DNA of 64,000 nucleotides, from assembly GCA_032622095.1 (NCBI GenBank), contig CP136069.1:10744036-10808035 (forward strand). Reading direction: 5' to 3'. Under the pieces are notes generated by a model, which was not told the DNA's origin, ran no database searches, and worked only from the letters and a program-made list of their open reading frames with translations. This document shows positions 12,041-23,200 of this stretch, one piece after another (position 1 is the stretch's first letter; each line of letters starts with the position of its first letter). The translations under genes and the position numbers were made by a program. This DNA is from Siphonodentalium dalli (taxonomy: Eukaryota; Mollusca; Scaphopoda; Gadilida; Siphonodentaliidae).

Positions 12041-12289
12041 CCATTGTATTATGTTGGCAACGTTCCGTTTCGTTGACGGTTATCTCAACCGCGTTTGTTG
12101 CATTGACGTCATGCCAACCGCGTTATGTTGCGTTGACGGTTACCTCGACCGCGTTGAGAAAATTCACAACCGCGTTGGAGTAACGTTACGACTGCGTTAA
12201 CACAAGAACCGCGTTGATGGTCAATTCTCAACGCGGTCTCAACGTGGTTCCAACGCGGTCGGGAGGGACACTAATTTTGAGAAGGTGTG
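12041..12289. repeat. Right subterminal CCGCGTTG repeats and terminal repeat
   Basis: Repeats of TTGACGGTTA.CTC.ACCGCGTT and CAACGCGGTC, ending in the terminal inverted repeat. Motifs such as CCAACCGCGTTATG closely resemble the minisatellite's CCCACCGCGTTATCC. Confidence 0.75.
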
Positions 12290-12500
12290 TATGTGCGATT
12301 TCCATTGAAAACGCTGTTTATTAAAATGGTAATGTCACTAGTGAATTATGTCATTTCCCATGACGTCATTGATGTTACGTCACTTACTGATCTAGACTAA
12401 ATTTTCTATGGTTGATATTTTTCCACATCGGGACTTCCATGCATTAATTCTGTGTGTTTAATCATATTTGGCGAACCAAATTGATGCAGAAGTGTAATAA
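12290..12500. other. Flank, nothing recognised
   Basis: Intron sequence between the large element and the next inverted repeat; no repeat or exon seen. Confidence 0.4.
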
Positions 12501-12502
12501 AT

Positions 12503-12664
12503 AGAGTAATCAATTAGTTTCGAGAATTACGTTCAATAATTCACTCGAGGCGAGAGACGTTTGGGTAAGAAACTCGTGCTGTAACGCGCACTCGTTTCTT
12601 ACCGACGTCTCTCGCCTCTCATGAATTATTTAAGATAATTATCGGAACCAATTGATTACTCTCT
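12503..12664. repeat. Palindromic MITE-like inverted repeat
   Basis: AGAGTAATCAATT at the left is answered by AATTGATTACTCTCT at the right, with an inner stem CGAGGCGAGAGACGT...GACGTCTCTCGCCTC and GTAAGAAACTCGTGC...GCACTCGTTTCTTAC around a TGTAACGC loop. It is about 160 bp long and almost completely self-complementary. Confidence 0.88.
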
Positions 12665-13000
12665 ATATTATAAATATTAATCAAATATTATATTTGCATT
12701 ATTATCACAAGTTATATCTAACTTTTTTATCTTCTAGAATATTTGCTTACGGTTTAGTGAAGCAGTAATCCGTATACTGTACAGAAATGATCTTTGAGTG
12801 CAGGAATTTCCTCACAGCAACATGCGATATCGAGACAACATCACTATAAAGTTCCAATTATTCAACAATATTTCCAACACAAAATTTTCATGTTGAATTT
12901 TTTACTTGGATGGAATAATTTGAATGTTGGTGATTTGGGCCCAGTGTTTTTATAAGCGTCATAATGAAATTAACGATTATTGATTAATTAAATATTTTAG

Positions 13001-13139
13001 GACCTTGCCATGGGAACGGATGCAGAAGGCGAAAAGATAAAGGATCACATGAGAAACATTGTTCCGATATTGCTTGATCAGAACATCACCGCCTACGATA
13101 AAGTGCGGATCATTCTTCTCTACATAATACATAAAGGAG
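13001..13139 (+). CDS. STXBP1: Munc18 exon 3 in window (about residues 371-417)
   Basis: Acceptor ATATTTTAG, donor GTAGGT. It encodes 46 residues beginning [20 protein letters not shown] and ending LLYIIHKG, with one base left over for the next exon. Human Munc18-1 reads [20 protein letters not shown] here. The arginines equivalent to R388 and R406, both sites of human STXBP1 disease variants, are conserved, as is the DK(V/I)RIILLY helix of domain 3. The donor is weaker than those of the other exons, and a GTGACCC-family repeat begins about 17 bp after it, so the intron's 5-prime end has been rebuilt by an insertion. Confidence 0.96.
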
Positions 13140-13156
13140 GTAGGTGTAATGTCAAC

Positions 13157-13425
13157 ATAGAATATCAAATCCAGTCGTAAGTCGGGATTTTTTTTACCCT
13201 GTGCCAGTGCATTCTCTTATATATGCGAGTCGACCATAGGTCGCCTCGCATATATAAGAGAATGCATTGGCCTAACAATTTTTTACAATTTGAATAATTT
13301 TTTCTTGTATTCTTTAACAATTTTATAATGTCACCCATACTGAGCCCCAGACAAACATGAGCAGACGACACTCTTCTATATGCTTCTATATATGTGTGGG
13401 GCTCCCTGCAGGGTAATGGATGTCT
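13157..13425. mobile_element. GTGACCC-family element, truncated left end
   Basis: Starts ATCAAATCCAGTCGTAAGTC (the family end lacking its first bases), then one hairpin module (13202-13270), a T/A spacer and the GAGCCCCAGACAAACATG ... GGGGCTCCCTGCAGGGTAAT cargo. The second hairpin and right end are missing. It begins about 17 bp after the Munc18 donor at 13140. Confidence 0.8.
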
Positions 13426-13494
13426 CTGATTATTCTACTGTTCATCATGATGATTTTCAAGTAAAATGGTAAAATTTTTAGATTTCATGATCGT

Positions 13495-13882
13495 TTAACC
13501 CTTTACCCAACAAACCGGCCAAAACCGGCCAAATAAAGCTTCAACAGCCTAAAATATCTTCGGTCTGTCTCAATAGAACCATACAAATATGGATATCATT
13601 GGAACCGGCTCCTTGACCACATTGTGATAGTTACAGTTATGCCCTGTGCCAATGCATTCTCTTATATATGCGAGTCGACCATAGGTCGCCTCGCATATAT
13701 AAGAGAATGCATTTTTTTTAACACTTTTTACCATTTTTTCTTACATTCTTTAACAATTTTATAATTTTTAATGTGTTAAGCCAATGCATTCTCTTATATA
13801 TGCGAGGCGACCTATGGTCGACTCGCATATATAAGAGAATGCATTGGCACCCCTAGGGCCCTTCTGTTGGGTAAAGGGTTAA
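13495..13882. mobile_element. TTAA-A element (piggyBac-like MITE)
   Basis: TTAACCCTTTACCCAACA at the left and its complement TTGGGTAAAGGGTTAA at the right, with TTAA at both edges. Two hairpin modules (13644-13712, 13781-13849) in mirror orientation flank an A/T-rich spacer. TTAA target duplication and a CCCT start are hallmarks of piggyBac-type elements; there is no transposase. Confidence 0.9.
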
Positions 13883-14062
13883 GATTATTTTGAAAATTCC
13901 ATTTACCAGCCTAGATATTTCAAACTGGGAGAAGACATTTCTTCTGATTTGTTTCTTAGGGAGAAGTCATTTTTCTTTATTTGTTTCTTAGGGAGAAGTC
14001 ATTTATCTCTAGTTTCTTAAGGAGAAGCAATTTATTAAAACAAACCTATTTATCATTATTAT

Positions 14063-14240
14063 TAGCTCAACTTTACTTTGTAAAGTTCGAGCTATTGCCG
14101 TGGGTTGGTGTCCATCATCAGTCCGTCAACAATTTCGTTTGGCTCACCCTACAGGCCCCATCCCTCATCAAATCATCACCAAACTTCATATGGATCTTCG
14201 GGGTGACCTCCAATATGCTTGGAATGCTTTATGATAACTT
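14063..14240. repeat. ARR-2 fragment (AGCTCAACTT family)
   Basis: TTAGCTCAACTTTACTTTGT then GAGCTATTGCCGTGG and a CCGTCAACAATTTCGTTTGG unit match the start of the arrays at 20553 and 62380. Confidence 0.7.
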
Positions 14241-14601
14241 GCTTATCACTATATATTTACACACTAAGTGTTGTCATCACTAAATCCAGCATTCTGATTG
14301 GTCGGCGCCCACGTGGCTAGTTGCAGTTATTTCTCGGTGAATGCGCAACGCCTCATAACACCAAGCTAATAACACCATCGATACGTCATTAGGTTTGGAA
14401 ATACGAACACGTAATGTTTTGGGCGCATTTGGACTCGCGCAGGATTGACTTAATACATCATCGGGTTTCAATATGAAGATAAATTGTTCCTATTAACTTT
14501 TGGCAAGGGTGCTATTGGGTATTTTGGGCTGATCTTGTCACGATACACTTTTCGATTTAAATATATTTACAAAAGTGACTTTCTCGCTAAATGTACATAA
14601 A

Positions 14602-14764
14602 TATAAGGATTAACTGTCATGTGGACTATTTTTATGGAGATGTAACGGTGAGGTAAGTGGTCATAACTTGTATGTAAAACCCTTCGGGTTTTACACAAGT
14701 TATGTCCACTTACCCCACCGTTACATCTCCATAAAAACAGTCCACATGACAGTTAATCCTTATA
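14602..14764. repeat. Long palindrome with TTCGGG loop
   Basis: TATAAGGATTAACTGTCATG at the left pairs with CATGACAGTTAATCCTTATA at the right; the stem continues through GGAGATGTAACGGTG and ends in AAACCCTTCGGGTTT. This is a MITE-like element with about 75-bp arms. Confidence 0.92.
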
Positions 14765-15360
14765 TAACGGCTCAAACAGTTTGGGGAGTAAATCTCCGAG
14801 TCCTCATAATCAGCGAATCTACTATTCAAATTATCTCCAGAACAAACGCTAACTTCCTGCAGGCTGACACTGCGTCTTGTCTAAGTTTAGGTCCATCTTT
14901 AATGTCATGTCTGTGAGTGTCATTGTCCCATTCAACACTGTCCACTGCATTAACGTCAATGAAATGTGAGAAGCTATTGAATTGGGCGTATATATGACTT
15001 CACTCTTTTGCAATCAGTTTAAAACACCGTAAAATAAAGCCCTTTTGTTACACAAGAAGCCATTTCATAAATCTATGTTTACTCAATTGTGATGGCGTCT
15101 AAATAATCTATCTCTAAACGATCACTAACTAATTGCCCAGGGCGTGAAACTAACGCCCGATAGTATAGCTAATCGAACACATTCGTGATCTAATCCTTCT
15201 CGTCAGCTTTTGTGAACAATGTTAAGTCGTCTTGTGCTAAGCCGGTTAATTTTTTTTTTTTACAATAAATTGTAGTTCAGTCCGCGGTCGACACGAAAAA
15301 TGCCTGTAGCCATATTTTGAGCCACCAGCATATTTATTTTAGCCACTTCGTATTTTTTTT
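14765..15360. other. Intron sequence, nothing recognised
   Basis: AT-rich intron sequence before the exon 4 copies; no repeat, splice-worthy ORF or RNA gene seen. Confidence 0.45.
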
Positions 15361-15370
15361 TGCAATTTGC

Positions 15371-15705
15371 TAAAATGGCTGTTCAGCACGCTCAGAATGT
15401 TATAGCGGAGAAGTTTATCATTAACATAAATAATCTGACTGTCTATATTTGGACACCTCGTCCTGGTCTGGGCTCTTAATGTTATGTTATAGGAATCTCA
15501 GAAGAGTTTCTCACTAAGCTCGTTCAGCGCACTTAGATTCTTATAGCGGAGAAGTTTATCATTAATATAAATAATCTGACTGTCTATATTTGGACACCTT
15601 ATCTGGTCTGGGCTCTTAATGTTGTGTTTCGTCAATCTCAGAAGAGTATCTCACTAAGCTTGTTTAGCGCGCTTAGATCCTTATGTATCTAATATAAAAA
15701 ATCTG
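15371..15705 (+). pseudogene. Decayed tandem copies of Munc18 exon 4, upstream
   Basis: Copy a (15371-15430) matches the middle and end of the exon; copy b (15491-15590) starts AGGAATCTCAGAAGAG like the real acceptor junction; copy c (15629-15705) starts at CAATCTCAGAAGAG with the acceptor AG lost. Copies b and c start 140 bp apart, and the intervening intron sequence (GGACACCT...TGGTCT...CTTAATGTT) is repeated too, so the duplicated unit is exon plus flanking intron. Copy b has an in-frame TAG after 13 codons and copy c after 10, which disables them. Confidence 0.85.
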
Positions 15706-15756
15706 CCTGATGTGTTTTTTGGTGTCCTGGTCTTGAATCCTAATATTTTGTTTCAG

Positions 15757-15866
15757 GAATCTCAGAAGAGAATCTAGCTAAACTTGTACAGCACGCTCAG
15801 ATTCCGATGGAGGAGAAATGTATCATTAATAACATGCAAATGCTTGGCGTTCCCATCATACAGGAT
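15757..15866 (+). CDS. STXBP1: Munc18 exon 4 in window (about residues 417-453)
   Basis: Acceptor TTTGTTTCAG, donor GTAAGT. The two first bases complete a Gly codon; the exon then encodes [20 protein letters not shown] and ends [13 protein letters not shown] in phase 0. Human has [20 protein letters not shown] and MAHLGVPIVTD. The exon is embedded in its own debris: at least three decayed copies of the exon and its acceptor intron lie upstream, and three copies of its tail and donor lie downstream. Only this copy is open and has both a good acceptor and a good donor, so it is the functional one. Confidence 0.95.
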
Positions 15867-16157
15867 GTAAGTAGATATCAGAATTATCTCATAACTCATA
15901 GTGTGTCATTAATAACATGCAAATGCTTGGCTGTCCCATCATACAGGATGTAAGTAGATATCAGAATTATCTCATAACTCATAGTGTGTCATTAATAACA
16001 TGCAAATGCTTGGCGTTCCGTTCCCATCATACAGGATGTAAGTAGATATCAGATTTATCTCATAACTCATAGTGTATCATTATTAACATGCAAATGCTTG
16101 GCGTTCCCATCATATAGGATGTAAGTAGATATCAGATTTATCTCATAACTCATCATA
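15825..16157 (+). repeat. Tandem copies of the Munc18 exon 4 tail with donor site
   Basis: The exon tail from CATTAATAACATGCAAATGC through the donor and about 35 bp of intron is repeated three times after the true exon. GTAAGTAGATATCAGA donors occur at 15867 (used), 15950, 16038 and 16121, i.e. spacings 83, 88 and 83 bp. The copies are nearly identical, so the expansion is recent. Use of the second donor would extend the exon by 83 nt with no stop but shift the frame; use of the third meets an in-frame TAA at 15951. Confidence 0.9.
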
Positions 16158-16279
16158 AATCATTGTATGGTGAAATGAACATTGTGGCAAAAATATACTG
16201 TTTTGTTTCATTGACAATCTGCACTCATTTCTGAGGGCCTCATTTTGGAAATTCAAAAGTCTGGAAATACTGTGTCCAA

Positions 16280-16412
16280 CATTTGTTAAGCCAATGTATT
16301 CTCTTATATATGCGAGGATCACTATGGGAGACTCGCATATATAAGAGAATGCATTGGCACAGGGTTTTCGCAAAATTTCAGGAAGCATCCAGTCATGGAA
16401 GTGGTAATAGAT
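16280..16412. mobile_element. TTAA-C element fragment with hairpin
   Basis: A hairpin variant with a GATCACTATGGGAGA loop, followed by GCACAGGGTTTTCGCAAAAT and CCAGTCATGGAAGTGGTAA, which is the degenerate right end of the CATGACGGGA family. Confidence 0.65.
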
Positions 16413-16757
16413 GGAATTTTTTCTCTGCATCTTTCTATTTCACGTGTATAATTCAGGTCCTTCTATTAACCCTTTACCCAACAAAACGGCCAAATAAAGC
16501 TTCAACAGCCTAAAATATCTTCGGTCTGTCTCACTAACACCATACAAATATGGATATCATTGGAACTGGTTCATTGACCACATTGTGATGGTTACAGTTA
16601 GGCCCTGTGCCAATGCATTCTCTTATATATGCGAGTCGACCATAGGTCGCCTCGCATATATAAGAGAATGCATTGGCCTAAAAAAATTCTTTTTTGAACA
16701 CTTTTTACCATTTTTTCTTACATTCTTTAACAATTTTATAATTTTTTCTTACATTTT

Positions 16758-16826
16758 TATGTTTACCCATACCATAGTATGGTAAACATAGTGTCGTTGC
16801 CCGGATTGACCACTCGTCGTTCGTCC

Positions 16827-16868
<42 letters not shown>

Positions 16869-18640
16869 CTGTCTGTCTGTCCGTAGACACTTTACGAGTA
16901 ATGCGATAACTCAAACATTTTCTATCCAATCGAAACCAAATTTTGTATATGGGTTTCTCAGCCCAAAATACAGATCGAGTTCGAATTTGGGTTTGATCCG
17001 AGATTTTGTTACAGAGTTATGGCCCTTTTTCAACTTAGAATTCACGCATTCTGCCATAACTCAAACATTTTTTATCTGATTGGAACCAAATTTGGTATGT
17101 GAGTTTCACAGCCAAAAATACAGATCGAGTTCGAATATGGGTTTGATCCGATTTATTTTAAAGGAGTTATGACCCTTTTTTCGAAAATAAAATAAATTAA
17201 AAAAAAATCCGATGCTCTAACCGAAATATTTTTTTGTCCGATTGTGTTCATATTTGATATGTAGGTTTATGATGACACACCCCTCACCTGTATAGTTTTT
17301 GGTATTGATTGGTTGATCAGTTTAGAAAATAATTAACCCTTTACACACATGCTATCCAATGCAATAAGTTGAACATATTTCTTCTGATCTGCCTCATATT
17401 TCTTACCTAGGTTTTTCTTAGCACGTTCTTCATCTGTATGGTTTTTGGTATTGTTTAATTAACCCTTTTCACTCTTATGTTTACTTAGAATTCACCCAAG
17501 CTGCTATGACTCAAAACATTTTTCATCTGATCAACACAAAATTTGGTATATTAATTTATCACCCCTAAATACAGATCGAGTTCGAATATGGGTTTGATCC
17601 GATATATTTTAACAGAGTTATGACCCTTTATAATTCAAGTAATTACTGCTGGGAATTTGAAGAGAACATATATCCCACAGCAATGTGTGTTATTGAAATG
17701 AGTTAATTATCACTATGACATTAGATACTACCTGCTATAAAGCATGATAGTGGTACCACTGGCTGGCTGGACTTGTTATCATAATTATGTCAAACTGTGA
17801 TTGATTACTCACTCTCTGGTGGAGTTCTGCTTTCTGTGCAATATGAAGTTAACCCCTTTGTTGAAACAGGTTTATTACATTAGCTATATGCACACACTAT
17901 ATGACACCTATTCTAAAATAATAAATTGGAATAGTCCATTGTTACTTTGTAGTGTTGTTTTACAGACATTGTTCTTTACAAACACTGTTGTCTTATCTTA
18001 GACAAAAATTTATCCACACATTCCTTAGTTCCATAACATGATGTCATTGAAAATGATTAACCCTCTCCACACATCATATGGTTTTGATGCTTTTCATTTA
18101 ATCATTCTCCTATGTTATGTCCAGGTTGATGGTGATCCACTTTTGATTTGCATGGATTTGGGATTAAAATTAAACCATTCCATAGACACATATTATGCGA
18201 TAGACAGATATAATATTATCCCTTTCACTTTGAGCCAGGTTCAGTAAGGGTTTCAATACATCACCAAATGACATGCTTTTCATAGACTATTTTGTGTTTA
18301 TCAGTTCATTAGTTTGGGTAAGATTAACCCCATTCTATCCGATTTGATAACTCAAATATTTCCATTGATTATGTTTATAGTTCTTGGCATAGTTGACGAT
18401 AACACACCCCTAACCTGCATAGTGAGGGTCATTTGGTTTATTTGCTTAAAAATATTAACATCATCCACCAATCCTGTTGACACAATGTGATAACTAAATA
18501 TTTTTCACACGATCACTATATAAAGTGTGAATTGTTGAAACTTTTGCACTCATGAAAAGGTTGGTGTAAGGATTTATAAAAATAGCTAATCGCTATCGCC
18601 AAGGTATGGGTTAAACATCTGCCGATCGTGATCGGCCTCT
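16758..18640. repeat. ARR-1 repeat element
   Basis: Starts with a palindrome TTTACCCATACCATAGTATGG, followed by a GTCT-rich microsatellite and at least three diverged units of about 130 bp (GGAACCAAATTTGGTATGTG, CAGATCGAGTTCGAATATGG, AGAGTTATGACCC). It fades into unique-looking sequence and ends GCTATCGCCAAGGTATGGGT, TTAAACAT. The same start and end occur at 39374 and 40533. Start and end share an inverted ATGTTTA(A)CCCATACC motif. Confidence 0.75.
16826..16885. repeat. (GTCT)n microsatellite
   Basis: About fourteen GTCT/GTCC units inside the ARR-1 element; a shorter version is at 39448-39468. Confidence 0.95.
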
Positions 18641-18879
18641 CGTTTATAATATTTTTATAATATTTTTCTACATTCTTTGACAATTTTATCATTTTAAATA
18701 TGTGTTAAGCCAATGCATTCTCTTATATATGCGAGGCGACCTATGGTCGACTCGCATATATAAGAGAATGCATTGGCACAGGGCCGTTCTGTTGGGTAAA
18801 GGGTTAACTCATCAGGAATAAAATATCAAATTAAAATCCTCCCTTTCTCAACCTTTTTTGACCCCTTCTATAATAAATA

Positions 18880-19165
18880 GATTCTCCCACTCAGTTATAA
18901 AGTTATTATACAATGTTAACCCACAGGGAGCCTCCCCAGATGGAAGCATGCACTACAGAGTGTCGTCTGCTCCAGTCTATGTGGGGCTCTCTATGGGTTA
19001 TACTATAAAGTTATTATACAATGTTGTGTACAGGATGTGTTTTTCTTGTACGAGTCCAGGTTGTGGTGAAAATTCATATTGGATGAGACACGCAGTATGA
19101 CTTTTTCACCACAACCTGGACGAGTACAAGAAAAACACACTGTGCACAACATTGTATAACGACAT
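18880..19165. repeat. Compound inverted repeats
   Basis: CCCACAGGGAGCC...GGGGCTCTCTATGGGT forms one stem, flanked by the duplicated TATAAAGTTATTATACAATG. A second stem pairs TTTTTCTTGTACGAGTCCAG, GTTGTGGTGAAAA with TTTTCACCACAACCTGGAC near 19110. Confidence 0.8.
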
Positions 19166-19605
19166 TTTTATTATCCATCTGTATGTTTATCCAAATTTTG
19201 GGAATAAAACTTTTGTGTTTTTTTATGGTATTTGTCGGCACTTAACTCTCTATTAAGGCCTGTATTTGATCATCAGAAAGCATGAATTGGAACAGTAAAC
19301 ACGGAAGTGAAAAAAAACTCAATGCGGAAGTGAAACGTCTGCTAAATCCACCAGTGTTGCGTGCGCATTACAATTTCACTGATTCATTTCCCAATAAAGT
19401 TAATTCGTGACGTCACAGAGTCCTGTAAAAAAGTCATATTGCACACTTGGGAGTCCAATATGACATTCGGGAGTCCAATATGACTTTTCCCCGGATTATC
19501 ACGTGGCGGCTTTTGCCCAATCAGAAATAGTGTTAGTTAAGGGATGGATAATAAACAGTGATATTATTCATCTCGAAGGGTTCTCATTGAAAATAAGCAG
19601 ACAAC
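19166..19605. other. Intron sequence, nothing recognised
   Basis: Contains GGGAGTCCAATATGAC twice (19448-19485) but no gene or larger structure. Confidence 0.4.
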
Positions 19606-19610
19606 AGATA

Positions 19611-19716
19611 TAGTAATGCTCTAAGTAATCGACCCCTTAACCACAGCAGAATTATGGGTAACTTTTCAGGATTTAGTCGGAAATATGGCTTGTTGCCATT
19701 CATCGGAAAGCTCTCA
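19611..19716. repeat. PAL-1 half copy
   Basis: AGTAATGCTCTAAGTAATCG to TTCATCGGAAAGCTCTC; the complementary half is missing. Confidence 0.8.
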
Positions 19717-19810
19717 TTAGCATTTGGTAAAAAAGGGTTAATTAGTTGTTTGTGAAACAAAACATATTTTTCCTTTGCCTGTTCTCATTCACTTGATGCT
19801 ATTTTTGATG

Positions 19811-20022
19811 CATTAATGCCCTAAGTAATCGACTCCTTAACCACAGCAGAATTATGGGTAACTTTTCAGGATTTAGTCGGAAATATGGCTTGTTGCCATT
19901 CATCGGAAAGCTCTCCCTGAGAGCTTTCCGAATGGCAACAAGCCATATTTCCGACTAAATCCTGAAAAGTTACCCATAATTTTGCTGTGGTTAAGGAGTC
20001 GATTACTCAGGGCATTACTGTA
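19811..20022. mobile_element. PAL-1 palindromic element (Tc1/mariner-like ends)
   Basis: ATTAATGCCCTAAGTAATCG to CGATTACTCAGGGCATTACTG, self-complementary along its full 210 bp with the centre at CTCTCCCTGAGAG. Elsewhere the family is bounded by TA and reads CAGTAATGCCC...GGGCATTACTG, which fits a TA-duplicating MITE. Confidence 0.88.
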
Positions 20023-20040
20023 TGGGAAGTTAGTTTGATA

Positions 20041-20243
20041 TTATCATATATAACGGTGAAGGTTAATTTTACTAAATCATTTCTATTTGATATCATGTTT
20101 AACGGTGAAGGGATAATTTTGATATCATGTATAACGGTGAAGGTTAATTTTACTAAATCATTTCTATTTGATATCATGTTTAACGGTGAAGGGATAATTT
20201 TGATATCATGTATAACGGTGAAGGTTAATTTTACTGACCTAGT
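20041..20243. repeat. 81-bp tandem repeat, about 2.5 copies
   Basis: TAACGGTGAAGGTTAATTTT recurs at 20051, 20132 and 20213. Confidence 0.9.
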
Positions 20244-20293
20244 TAACTCAAATTACAACTAATCTTGTTTTTATTCTTATAACTTACTGATAT

Positions 20294-23200
20294 TTAACCC
20301 TTTACCCAACAAACCGGCCAAAACCGGCCAAATAAAGCTTCAACAGCCTAAAATATCTTCGGTCTGTCTCAATAGAACCATACAAATATGGATATCATTG
20401 GAACCGGCTCCTTGACCACATTGTGATGGTTACAGTTATGCCTTGTGCCAATGCATTCTCTTATATATGTGAGTCGACCATAGGTCGCCTCGCATATATA
20501 AGTGAATGAATTGGCCTAAACAAAATCTTTTTTTATCACTTTTTACCATTTTTAGCTCAACTTACTTTTGTAAGTTTGAGCTATTGCCATGGCTTGGCGT
20601 CCGTCGTCCGTGTGTCCGTGTGTGCGTGTGTCCGTGTGTCCGTCAACAATTTCCTTTGGCGCGGGCTACAGGTCGTATCTTTGGTCTGATCTTTATGAAA
20701 TTTTGCATGAATGTTGACATTGACATGTAGATGGGAACGAGTCATTTTGGGGTCATTCGGCCAAAAAACATGGCCGCTGGTGGCCATCTTGGATTTCAAA
20801 ATTCAATCCATTGGCGCGGGCTACAGGTCGTACTGTTCTTTTGATCATCATGAAATTTGTCATGAATGTTAATATTGACATGTAGATGGGAACGAGTCAT
20901 TTTGGGGTCGTTCGGCCAAAAAACATGGCCGTCAGCAGCCATCTTGGATTTTACTCTTTGCATGACTAAATCATGTGGCGCGGGCTACAGGTCGTAGTTT
21001 TGATTGGAACTTCATGAAATTTGTCATGGATGTTAACAATGACATGTAGATGGGAACGAGTGATTTTGGGGTTGTTCGGCCAAAAAACATGGCCGCCAGC
21101 AGCCATCTTGGATATTACTCTTTGCATGACTAAATCCTTTGGCGCGGGCTACAGGTCGTACCTTTGGTCTGATCTTTATGAAATTTGTCATGAATGTTGA
21201 CATTGGCATGTAGATGGGAACGAGTCATTTTGGGGTCATTCGGCCAAAAAACATGGCCACTGGTGGCCATTTTGGATTTCAAAATTCAATCCATTGGCGC
21301 GGGCTACAGGTCGTACTGTTCGTCTGATCATTATGAAATTTGTCATGGATGTTAATATTAACATGTAGATGGGAACGAGTGATTTTGGGGTCGTTCGGCC
21401 AAAAAACATGGCCGCTGGCAGCCATCATGGATTTTACTCTTTGCATGACTAAATCCTTTGGCGCGGGCTACAGGTCGTACCTTTGGTCTGACCTTTATTA
21501 AATTTGTCATGAATATTGATATTGACATGTATATGGGAACGAGTCATTTTGGGGTCATACGGCCAAAAAACATGGCCACTGGCAGCCATCTTGGATTTTA
21601 CTCTTTGCATGACTAAATCCTTTGCCGCAGGCTACAGGTCGTAGTTTTGATCAGAACTTCATGAAATTTGTCATGGATGTTAACAATGACATGTCGATGG
21701 GAACGAGTGATTTTGGGGTTGTTCGGCCAAAAAACATGGCCGCCAGCAGCCATCATGGATTTTACTCTTTGCATGACTAAATCCTTTGGCGCGGGCTACA
21801 GGTCGTACCTATGGTCTGATCTTTATGAATTTTGTCATGAATGTTGACATTGACATGTAGATGGGAACGAGTGATTTTGGGGTTATTCGGCCAAAAAACA
21901 TGGCCGCTGGTGGCCATTTTGGATTTCAAAATTCAATCCATTGGCGCGGGCTACAGGTCGTGCTGTTCGTCTGATCATCATGAAATTTGTCATGGATGTT
22001 AATATTGACATGTAGATGGGAACGAGTGATTTTGGGGTCGTTCGGCCAAAAAACATGGCCGCTGGCAGCCATCATGGATTTTACTCTTTGCATGACTAAA
22101 TCCTTTGGCACGGGCTACAGGTCGTACCTATGGTCTGATCTTTATGAATTTTGTCATGAATGTTGACATTGACATGTAGATGGGAACGAGTGATCTTGGG
22201 GTCATTCGGCCAAAAAACATGGCCGCTGGTGGCCATTTTGGATTTCAAAATTCAATCCATTGGCGCGGGCTACAGGTCGTGCTGTTCGTCTGATCATCAT
22301 GAAATTTGTCATGGATGTTAATATTGACATGTAGATGGGAAACGAGTGATTTTGGGGTCGTTCAGCCAAAAAACATGGCCGCCAGCAGCCATCTTGGATT
22401 TTACTCTTTGCATGACTAAATTCTTTGGCGCGGGCTACAGGTTGTAGCTTTGGTCAGAACTTCATGAAATTTGTCATGGATGTTAACAATGACATGTAGA
22501 TGGGAACGAGTGATTTTGGGGTTGTTCGGCCAAAAAACATGGCCGCCAGCAGCCATCATGGATTTTACTCTTTGCATGACTAAATCCTTTGGCGCGGGCT
22601 ACAGGTCGTACCTATGGTCTGATCTTTATGAATTTTGTCATGAATGTTGACATTGACATGTAGATGGGAACGAGTCATTTTGGGGTCATTCGGCCAAAAA
22701 ACATGGCCGCTGGTGGCCATTTTGGATTTCAAAATTCAATCCATTGGCGCGGGCTACAGGTCGTGCTGTTCGTCTGATCATCATGAAATTTGTCATGGAT
22801 GTTAATATTGACATGTAGATGGGAAACGAGTGATTTTGGGGTCGTTCAGCCAAAAAACATGGCCGCCAGCAGCCATCTTGGATTTTACTCTTTGCATGAC
22901 TAAATTCTTTGGCGCGGGCTACAGGTTGTAGCTTTGGTCAGAACTTCATGAAATTTGTCATGGATGTTAACAATGACATGTAGATGGGAACGAGTGATTT
23001 TGGGGTCGATCGGCCAAAAAACATGGCCGCCAGCAGCCATCTTGGATTTTACTCTTTGCATGACTAAATCCTTTGGCGCAGGTTACAGGTCGTACCTTTG
23101 GTCTGACCTTTATGAAATTTGTCATGAATATTGATATTGACATGTATATGGGAACGAGTCATTTTGGGGTCATACGGCCAAAAAACATGGCCGCTGGCAG

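Larger units (their letters stand above)
3742..12289. mobile_element. 8.5 kb element with terminal inverted repeats and TA duplication
   Basis: The left end CACACCCTCTCAAAATAAGT at 3742 and the right end, read in reverse complement from 12289, CACACCTTCTCAAAATTAGT, continue to GTCC on both sides and agree at about 22 of 24 positions. Each is bordered by TA (3740-3741 and 12290-12291). Inside each end lie several hundred bases of a short irregular repeat built from AACGCGG/CCGCGTT motifs, in mirror orientation (3770-3990 and 12055-12265). Inside are a nested Harbinger-like element (4266-5493), about 1.8 kb of non-repeated sequence, and the 21-bp minisatellite. No transposase is recognised, so the element looks non-autonomous. 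The TA duplication suggests a Tc1/mariner-type or foldback element, but the ends are not diagnostic. Confidence 0.78.
16466..18807. mobile_element. TTAA-A element split by an ARR-1 array
   Basis: The left half (16466-16757: TTAACCCTTTACCCAACA, hairpin 16612-16678, spacer) and right half (about 18645-18807: spacer, hairpin 18711-18777, TTGGGTAAAGGGTTAA) belong to one TTAA-A element. They are separated by about 1.9 kb of ARR-1 repeats placed in the T-rich spacer between the two hairpins. Confidence 0.8.

Noticed and set aside
7238-12200. Three overlapping forward open frames of about 1600 codons and several reverse ones of up to about 630 codons with seven-residue repeats
   Set aside because: They are produced by a 21-bp repeat with no stop in any frame; frame changes follow the 14-bp units, and no start context, splice signal or known domain supports translation.
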